Source: RUG563 sp045589355 (GTDB lineage: Bacteria; Bacillota; Clostridia; Christensenellales; Aristaeellaceae). Taken from it: a DNA stretch of 10,124 nt. Each line of letters starts with the position of its first letter. Within the stretch, counting starts at the first letter, position 1. The translations under genes and the position numbers were made by a program. Positions 5,751 to 10,124 of the stretch are shown piece after piece. The stretch spans positions 1 to 10,124 of the forward strand of contig JAZNOW010000043.1 of assembly GCA_045589355.1 (NCBI GenBank), written 5' to 3'. The notes beneath the pieces are model-generated. The model was not told the DNA's origin. It made no database searches and was given only the letters and a program-made list of their open reading frames with translations.

Positions 5751-6374
5751 TCAGGGCTTTTCGATGCGGCGGATGGTGGTGATGATGGGCTGATGTTCCT
5801 TGAGGACGGTGCCGTTGTTATCGATAACGGGGGTATCCTGGCAGATGGCGTCCACAATTTCCATGCCGGACAGCACCTTGCCGAAAGCGGCGTAAGAGCC
5901 GTCCAGATAGGTGGAATCCTGATGAACGATGAAGAACTGGCTGCTGGCGCTGTTGGGCAGGGGGGAGCGGGCCATGGAAAGCACGCCCCGGGTGTGGGAC
6001 AGGGGATTTTCCACGCCGTTCATGGCAAATTCGCCCTTGATCTCCTTATCCGAGCCGCCGGTGCCGGTGCCCAGGGGGCAGCCGCCCTGAATCATGAAGC
6101 CGGAAATGATGCGGTGGAAGGTGAGCCCGTCGTAGAAGTGTTCATCGGCCAGGTTCAGGAAGTTTTCCACAGTGATGGGGGCCACATCGCCGTAGAGCTC
6201 GGCGGTGATGGTGCCGTAATCCTGCACGTCGATGGCGACATAATAGGTGCCGGCGGCGCCTTTTTTGCCGGTGAACAGGAGCACCGCAGCCACGGCGATC
6301 ACCAGCACGAGGGCGACGATGATAAGCGTGCGGAGCTGCTGCCTGGTTTGGTTCTTTTGGGATTTGGTGGCCAT
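5751..6374 (-). CDS. membrane-anchored cyclophilin-type peptidyl-prolyl cis-trans isomerase
   Basis: The product has 207 residues. The start is the ATG at 6374, since AAAGGAG (6388-6382) is 7 bases upstream; an ATG two codons earlier is too close to that site. Residues 15-35 are one hydrophobic segment with no lipobox cysteine, so the protein is probably an N-anchored enzyme with its domain outside the membrane. The cyclophilin domain covers about 44-206: FHRIISGFMIQGG (87-98+) contains the catalytic Arg88 plus Phe93 and Gln96, then SSQFFIVHQD (144-153) and YLDGSYAAFGKV (156-167). The enzyme interconverts proline cis and trans peptide bonds to help fold exported proteins. Compared with human cyclophilin A, the Trp121 position is Tyr156 and His126 is Tyr161; bacterial members often vary there. 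It is transcribed alone from the promoter at 6408-6436. Its stop lies 14 bases from the last hairpin of block 2. Confidence 0.93.
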   Translation of the reverse strand: MATKSQKNQTRQQLRTLIIVALVLVIAVAAVLLFTGKKGAAGTYYVAIDVQDYGTITAELYGDVAPITVENFLNLADEHFYDGLTFHRIISGFMIQGGCPLGTGTGGSDKEIKGEFAMNGVENPLSHTRGVLSMARSPLPNSASSQFFIVHQDSTYLDGSYAAFGKVLSGMEIVDAICQDTPVIDNNGTVLKEHQPIITTIRRIEKP

Positions 6375-6407
6375 AATCATTCTCCTTTGTTGGTTATGCT
6401 GCTATTG

Positions 6408-6436
6408 ATTATAGACAAAATCCGGCGGTTTGGCAA
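6408..6436 (-). promoter_or_regulatory. sigma-A type promoter for the prolyl isomerase gene
   Basis: On the minus strand, TTGCCA (6436-6431) and a perfect TATAAT (6413-6408) are separated by 17 bases. The start codon is 34 bases downstream of the -10. It lies just past the terminator of the GerMN gene, so the isomerase is an independent unit. Confidence 0.78.
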
Positions 6437-6454
6437 GGGCATATGCCGGAGAAG

Positions 6455-6489
6455 AAAAAACGCCGCGAAAGAAGGATTCTTTCACGGCG
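6455..6489 (-). terminator. intrinsic terminator of the GerMN-domain gene
   Basis: On the minus strand CGCCGTGAAAGAA, loop TCC, TTCTTTCGCGGCG form a 13-bp stem (6489-6461) with one U-G pair, then GTTTTTT-like T-run (complement of A6455-6460). The odd pair is a C-A mismatch on the plus strand, so the structure is tuned for the minus strand. It begins 13 bases after the stop. Confidence 0.9.
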
Positions 6490-6501
6490 AATGGTTATTC
6501 T

Positions 6502-7539
6502 TCAGTCAATTTCGATCACACCGGGGTAATAGGTCTGGATTTCCTGGGCTTGATTGAGGAAGGTGGCGGCGGCGTTTTCCGGGGGTGTGTAGGGGGTGCC
6601 TTCCACGGTGATCTCCACCTTTTTCACGCCGGGGAACTGCAGGGCGGTGAAGAGGATGGCGCGCACGGTTTGCACGCCGTTATCGCCGGCGGCGGCATCC
6701 ATGAACTCCTTGGAAAAATCCACCGTCACCACACCGTTTTTCATTTTCACGCTGCGCACGCCGCAGCCCTTGGGCAGAGGGGATTCCAGGCCGCTGTCCT
6801 GTTTGGGGCCCTTGGCCAACTCCAGCATGGCGGTGGCCACGTCCGCATCGGAATAGACGGTGCGGGTAACGGGCACCAGCAGCCGGCCGGAGGCGGAGGG
6901 GAAGTACAGCTGCACGCTGTTGGCACCGGCGGAGGACAGGGTTTCCACGCTTTCCAGATTCAGCTGGGCGCCGGTGAACACGCCGGATACATCGGTGCCG
7001 TAGGTGAGGCGGGAACGCTGCTGGCCGTCAAAGAGGAAAGAAACTTCCTCCACCGAATCGAAGGCGCACAGGGTCTGGGCTACGGAATGCACCATCAGCA
7101 TTTCCTGCTCGGCGCTGATGCAGGAAAGGGCTTCTTTGGAAAGATCCACCCTTGCCTTGCCGTCCCGGATATCCAGGTCAAAGGTGGTGCCTTCGGGCAC
7201 GGTGGTTTTCAGCCCCAGCCGTGCGGCGGAAAGATCGTTCTCTGCGGAAGCGACCATCATGTTCAGGGTGGCTTTGGCAACGCCGTCCGTTTTTTCCATC
7301 TGCCGGGTAACGGGCACCAGGTAGCCCTGGCCGTCCTGATAGTACACCACCGTTTCCTGGGTGTCCGCGGCGGGCTGGACGGCGGTGACCTGGGCGGTGC
7401 CGGGAAGGGAAAGCGGCTGGGGCTCTGCATTCAGGCTGTTCTGGTGCAGGGCCAGGGCCACCACCATGGCGGAGGCGCACAGGATCAGCCCCCGCTCCAC
7501 GTCCACCCGGCGAATTTTCCATTTCTTTTTCATGCTCAT
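6502..7539 (-). CDS. envelope protein with two GerMN domains (GerM-like)
   Basis: The product has 345 residues. The start is the ATG at 7539 (MSMKKKWKIRR), with AAGGAG (7554-7549) 9 bases upstream; the frame stays open further upstream without a ribosome site. A basic N-terminus and a hydrophobic segment at 17-33 form a signal anchor; Cys21 is not in a proper lipobox, unlike lipoprotein GerM of Bacillus subtilis. Two copies of the GerMN fold follow, about 62-176 and 207-315. Both open with a 'YLVPVTR' / 'LLVPVTR' strand and contain 'ARVDLSKE' / 'VTVDFSKEF' and a 'VHSVAQTL' / 'VRAILFTAL' helix, plus a 'VEEVSFLFDG' / 'VKKVEITVEG' end. GerMN proteins bind or organise the envelope in sporulation and germination; the exact role here is unknown. 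The gene is divergent from the HTH gene at 7689. Confidence 0.88.
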   Translation of the reverse strand: MSMKKKWKIRRVDVERGLILCASAMVVALALHQNSLNAEPQPLSLPGTAQVTAVQPAADTQETVVYYQDGQGYLVPVTRQMEKTDGVAKATLNMMVASAENDLSAARLGLKTTVPEGTTFDLDIRDGKARVDLSKEALSCISAEQEMLMVHSVAQTLCAFDSVEEVSFLFDGQQRSRLTYGTDVSGVFTGAQLNLESVETLSSAGANSVQLYFPSASGRLLVPVTRTVYSDADVATAMLELAKGPKQDSGLESPLPKGCGVRSVKMKNGVVTVDFSKEFMDAAAGDNGVQTVRAILFTALQFPGVKKVEITVEGTPYTPPENAAATFLNQAQEIQTYYPGVIEID

Positions 7540-7610
7540 GTTTCCACGCTCCTTGCCTTCATCCTTGCGCCTTATGTGTATGTAACGGGCGGACGGGATA
7601 TGCCAGCCAA

Positions 7611-7642
7611 GGGGAAACAAAAGAAGTGCTTTCCCCGTTTTT
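7611..7642. promoter_or_regulatory. inverted repeat between divergent genes, possible operator or terminator
   Basis: GGGGAAA (7611-7617) and TTTCCCC (7630-7636) form a perfect 7-bp inverted repeat with a 12-base spacer, followed by GTTTTT (7637-7642). As RNA on the plus strand it resembles a terminator, but no plus-strand gene precedes it. It overlaps the -35 zone of the HTH gene promoter, so an operator is the likelier reading. Confidence 0.4.
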
Positions 7643-7658
7643 CGGATTGTGGTATAAT
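7630..7658 (+). promoter_or_regulatory. extended -10 promoter for the HTH-membrane gene
   Basis: TATAAT at 7653-7658 is preceded by TGG (7650-7652), a consensus -10 with TGN extension. The -35 position at 17 bases reads TTTCCC (7630-7635), a poor match, as often found where the extended -10 compensates. The start codon is 30 bases downstream. Confidence 0.7.
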
Positions 7659-7688
7659 AAGCGGGATGAAACAGAAAGGAAACCCAGC

Positions 7689-8276
7689 ATGCAGGAAGAA
7701 CTGATGCGGCAGCAGATTGCCCGCAATATTGCTTTTTACAGAAAAATGGGCGGCCATACCCAGGCGGAACTGGCGGAAAAGCTGAACTATTCCGATAAAT
7801 CCGTTTCCAAATGGGAGCGTGGGGAAGGCGTGCCGGATATTTATGTGCTGAAACAGATCGCCGATCTGTACCAGGTGACGGTGAACGACCTGATCTCCCG
7901 GGATGAGCCCCGGCTGCCCGTGAAAAAGCCCCGGGTGCTGATCGTACTTTTGTCGCTGGGGCTTGTGTGGCTGGCGGCCACGGTGCTGTTTTTTGCGCTG
8001 ATGCTGCTGTGCCCGGAATTGCCCGGTAAATGGCTGTGCTTTTTGTACGCCGTACCCGTCAGCGGCATTATCCTGACGGTGTTCACCTGCCTGTGGTGGC
8101 AGCTGTGGAAGAGGTGCCTGAGCGTTTCGGTGATCATCTGGGGGCTGGCGGTGTGCATTCACCTGACGGTGGCCATTCCCGGCAGCTACCTGATCTACAT
8201 TGTGGCCGGCGTGGTGCAGCTGTTGTTCATTTTGTGGTTTGTGCTGCTTTCCCGGCAGCGCAGAAGTAAGGCGTGA
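7689..8276 (+). CDS. XRE-family HTH regulator fused to four membrane segments
   Basis: The product has 195 residues. The ATG at 7689 has AAAGGA (7675-7680) 8 bases upstream. Residues about 8-69 are a Cro/C1-type helix-turn-helix: IARNIAFYRKMGGHTQAELA, then KLNYSDKSVSKWERGEGVPD with the recognition helix around Ser35-Trp42, and LKQIADLYQVTVNDLI. Four hydrophobic helices follow at about 82-107, 114-137, 143-163 and 167-187, with a basic tail (RQRRSKA). Such HTH-plus-membrane proteins are common in Clostridia; by architecture it is a membrane-tethered DNA-binding protein that may respond to envelope state. No ligand domain is visible. It lies back to back with the GerMN gene, and the inverted repeat at 7611-7636 is a candidate site for self-control. 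Its transcript probably ends at the shared terminator near 8420. Confidence 0.88.
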   Translation: MQEELMRQQIARNIAFYRKMGGHTQAELAEKLNYSDKSVSKWERGEGVPDIYVLKQIADLYQVTVNDLISRDEPRLPVKKPRVLIVLLSLGLVWLAATVLFFALMLLCPELPGKWLCFLYAVPVSGIILTVFTCLWWQLWKRCLSVSVIIWGLAVCIHLTVAIPGSYLIYIVAGVVQLLFILWFVLLSRQRRSKA

Positions 8277-8399
8277 AGCAATCAAAATGGGAATAAGATG
8301 CCACTTTTACACCGATAAAATGTTACAAAAGAATGAAGAACACCACAATTGAGAAATAAACAGTCCGTAACAGGCGGCAATTCACCACTTTGAGAAAAG
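8277..8399. other. AT-rich intergenic stretch between convergent genes
   Basis: It follows the HTH gene stop and precedes the shared terminator. It is visibly more AT-rich than its surroundings. The longest open frame starting at ATG 8287 is only 21 codons with no ribosome site. I see no gene, repeat or RNA structure here. Confidence 0.5.
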
Positions 8400-8440
8400 A
8401 AAAAAGAATCCCCCGGGGCAGATGCTCCGGGGGGATTTTT
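8400..8440. terminator. shared bidirectional terminator of convergent genes
   Basis: AATCCCCCGGGGC (8407-8419) pairs with GCTCCGGGGGGATT (8424-8437), with one bulged G and a G-U pair. Five or more Ts follow on the plus strand (8436-8440). The A-run 8398-8405 supplies the minus-strand T-run. The HTH gene (+) and beta-propeller gene (-) converge on it; the latter stops 16 bases away. Confidence 0.88.
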
Positions 8441-8455
8441 ATGGTTGGGGAAAGG

Positions 8456-10124
8456 TTAGTGCAGCTTGATGGCGTACATCTGGGCGTCCTTGCTGCAGGT
8501 GCCGATGACCAGGATGTCGTTGTACACGGCAGGGGAAGCTTCCACTTCGCCGTTCAGCTTCAGGGTGCTGCACAATTTACCGGTCACGCCGTCCAGTAGG
8601 TACAGGGTGCCTTCGCCGTCTGCCTGAATGACCCAGGCTTCACCGGCGGCATTGTACACCGCCACGGGGGAGGAGATGGAATCCGCTTCCATGTCATGGC
8701 TCCAGGCCACGCTGCCGTCGGCCTTGCGCAGGGCAAGCACCCGGCTGCCGCCGCCGTCCACCTGGTTGACGGTGAAGATGACCAGATCGCCGATTTCGTT
8801 CTGGCCGATCACGGGGCTGGCCTTCACGCCGGACAGCTGGCTCTTGTTATAGTCGCACTTGATGTTGTACACCCACACTTCCTCACCGGTGAGGGCATCC
8901 ACCCGGCGGATGGAAACGTCCTTCTTGGTGCTCAGGCGGGAGTAGGCGGTGTTGCCGGTGTAGAGGCTGATGGAGGTGTCGCTGTCCATATCCAGGGCGA
9001 TGGCGGCGTCGGTGTTATCGCCGTTATCCATGGCCCAGACGGTTTCCATGGTATCGCTGTTCACGCAGCGCAGCACGCCGTAGGTATCCGCCATGTAGAT
9101 GTATTTGTCGTACATGGCCACACTGCTTTCCACGGGCACCTGGGCGTCCTTTTCGGCGGAAGCCTTGGTGCGCAGGTAGGTGATTTTCTGGTCGATATCC
9201 AGGCTGCCGGGCTGGTCGGGGTTATTGGCGTCGGGGAATTTGAAGTCGGAATTCAGGTCGATGGTATAGAGCAGGCCGTTTTCACCGGCCACCACGATGG
9301 CGTCGTTGGTGTGCAGGAAGAGGGCGGTGCCGTCAAAGGCGCCGTTGGTGAAGTACTGCTTCTGGGAATCGCTTTGGCGGCCGTTGAGCAGGAAGAAGGG
9401 CTTGCCGTCGATGAGGTTGTATACATGCAGGCCGATTTTGCCGGTTTTGCCGCTGGCCAGCTTGGAAATGCCCTGGCCTACCGTCAGAATGGGGCGGCCC
9501 TTGGTATCCAGGGAAACGCTGCCCTTGAGGGGGAAGCCCACGTTGATGGGATCCCGGGTGGGTTCGCCGGTGAGCAGGTCCAGGAAGTAGATTTTTCCGT
9601 CCTGGGCTCCGAAGATCACTTCGCGCAGGGCTTTGGTATCCTTCTTGTTGGCGTAGAGGTTCATCATTTCACGGGCCTGCACGCTCCACTTGATGATGGA
9701 AGGCTGGCCTGTCCAGCCCACACCCCACAGGGTGCCGTTGTCTTCGGTGCGCAGGGAGCCGATGGGGCTCTGCCACAGGACGGACATGGTTTCTTCTTCA
9801 ATTTCGGCGGTGCCGTAGGCGGCGTTGCGGCGGAAGTTATCGCCGCGGAAGGTGAGCACGCCGGCAGCGGGAGAAGAGCCGCTGGCGGAAACGTACACGT
9901 ACTGGTCGGGGTTGGGGGCCACATAGCCTTCTTCCCGCTGGAAATCATCCTGCGCCTTGGCGCCGATGAACGCGGTATCGGAGAGAGAGAAGGCAATTTC
10001 GCCTTCCGCCGTCAGCCGGGGCATGGGGGATGCGGTGGGGATGGGCTCCGGCGTGGCGGTGGGCTGGGGCGTGGGCACTTCGGTGGGCCCCAGCGTGGGC
10101 TGGGGCGTGGGCACTTCGGTGGGC
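8456..10124 (-). CDS. surface PQQ-like beta-propeller protein with Pro/Thr linker, 5' end missing
   Basis: The stop is TAA at 8458-8456 and the frame runs off the right edge, leaving 555 visible residues; the start and any signal peptide are outside. Visible residues 1-33 are a Pro/Thr/Glu linker (PTEVPTPQPTLG repeated, then PTATPEPIPT), as used to lift a domain from the membrane or wall. A motif near residues 73-105 (SGSSPAAGVLTFRGDNFRRN) and blades such as VIFGAQDGKIYFLDLLTGEP, RVDALTGEEVWVYNI, RVLALRKADGSVAWSHDM and GTLYLLDGVTGKLCSTLKLN carry the Gly-x-hydrophobic-Ala-Leu-aspartate-Gly pattern of PQQ/BamB-like propellers. No catalytic site is evident, and quinone binding cannot be claimed; it is probably a binding or scaffold protein. 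The final blade ends at MYAIKLH. It ends next to the shared terminator. The promoter is not in the window. Confidence 0.86.
   Translation of the reverse strand, partial: PTEVPTPQPTLGPTEVPTPQPTATPEPIPTASPMPRLTAEGEIAFSLSDTAFIGAKAQDDFQREEGYVAPNPDQYVYVSASGSSPAAGVLTFRGDNFRRNAAYGTAEIEEETMSVLWQSPIGSLRTEDNGTLWGVGWTGQPSIIKWSVQAREMMNLYANKKDTKALREVIFGAQDGKIYFLDLLTGEPTRDPINVGFPLKGSVSLDTKGRPILTVGQGISKLASGKTGKIGLHVYNLIDGKPFFLLNGRQSDSQKQYFTNGAFDGTALFLHTNDAIVVAGENGLLYTIDLNSDFKFPDANNPDQPGSLDIDQKITYLRTKASAEKDAQVPVESSVAMYDKYIYMADTYGVLRCVNSDTMETVWAMDNGDNTDAAIALDMDSDTSISLYTGNTAYSRLSTKKDVSIRRVDALTGEEVWVYNIKCDYNKSQLSGVKASPVIGQNEIGDLVIFTVNQVDGGGSRVLALRKADGSVAWSHDMEADSISSPVAVYNAAGEAWVIQADGEGTLYLLDGVTGKLCSTLKLNGEVEASPAVYNDILVIGTCSKDAQMYAIKLH
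10059..10124 (-). repeat. 36-bp coding minisatellite in the Pro/Thr linker
   Basis: A 30-base sequence beginning GTGGGCTGGGGCGTGGGC at 10059-10088 recurs exactly at 10095-10124, a 36-base period (12 codons, PTEVPTPQPTLG). The second copy ends at the window edge, so the copy number is unknown and at least two. Confidence 0.88.

Noticed and set aside
5375..5782. overlapping plus-strand frames in the right repeat block
   Set aside because: Three frames overlap with similar peptides from the tandem repeat; there is no ribosome site or domain, and they run into the antisense of the prolyl isomerase gene.
7470..7490. lipobox at Cys21 of the GerMN protein
   Set aside because: The residue before the cysteine is Leu (LILC), not Gly, Ala or Ser, so lipid attachment is not supported; a signal anchor is the better reading.
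5685..7704. two long plus-strand frames rich in Gly, His and Ala
   Set aside because: They are antisense to the prolyl isomerase and GerMN genes, which have clear domains, promoters and ribosome sites.
8287..8352. 21-codon open frame after the HTH gene
   Set aside because: No ribosome site, no recognisable sequence, and a length expected by chance in AT-rich intergenic DNA.

Overview
The window looks like chromosomal DNA from a GC-rich, low-abundance-of-homologues member of the Clostridia (Bacillota), most likely a gut Oscillospirales or Christensenellales-type organism. The grounds are: signal peptides of the SipW-dependent kind, a two-GerMN-domain protein of the GerM type, canonical AAGGAG ribosome sites, sigma-A style promoters, strong intrinsic terminators, Pro/Thr linkers on a surface beta-propeller, and G+C that by eye is roughly 55-60%. 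The lineage is an inference; no rRNA or other marker is present.

Left part (1-2892, + strand): two neighbouring paralogues encode secreted surface proteins. The first lacks its 5' end. The second is complete (1233-2849), with a SipW-class signal peptide and a TasA/camelysin-like N-terminal domain. The two share an almost identical Gly-Ser-Pro-Gly-Asp-Lys-Asn linker and then diverge into different right-handed beta-helix-like C-terminal domains. Each is followed by its own terminator, and the second has its own promoter. They look like a constant secretion and assembly platform carrying different tips.

Next (2926-4380, +): a MATE-family efflux transporter with a near-consensus promoter.

Middle (4381-5750): about 1.37 kb without a credible gene. 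It is filled with a family of hairpin-bearing repeats in two blocks of opposite orientation: block 1 (4446-5145) reads on the minus strand and block 2 (5364-5745) on the plus strand. The core is a 19-nt hairpin (8-bp stem, 3-nt loop) whose two arms change together between copies. Block 1 contains a 316-bp tandem duplication, each copy ending in a terminator-like hairpin. Between the blocks lie closely packed hairpins and a short direct repeat. I see no other terminator for the flanking convergent genes (MATE on +, peptidyl-prolyl isomerase on -), so the repeats probably form their 3' untranslated regions.

Right part (5751-10124): a membrane-anchored cyclophilin-type prolyl isomerase (-), a two-GerMN-domain envelope protein (-), a divergently transcribed HTH regulator with four membrane segments (+), and a 5'-truncated PQQ-like beta-propeller protein (-) with a Pro/Thr-rich minisatellite linker that runs off the window. 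Most of the encoded proteins are envelope or extracytoplasmic: matrix or adhesin-like proteins, export, extracytoplasmic folding, and surface sensing or binding. The genes are mostly single transcription units and not one operon, so a joint function is not demonstrated.
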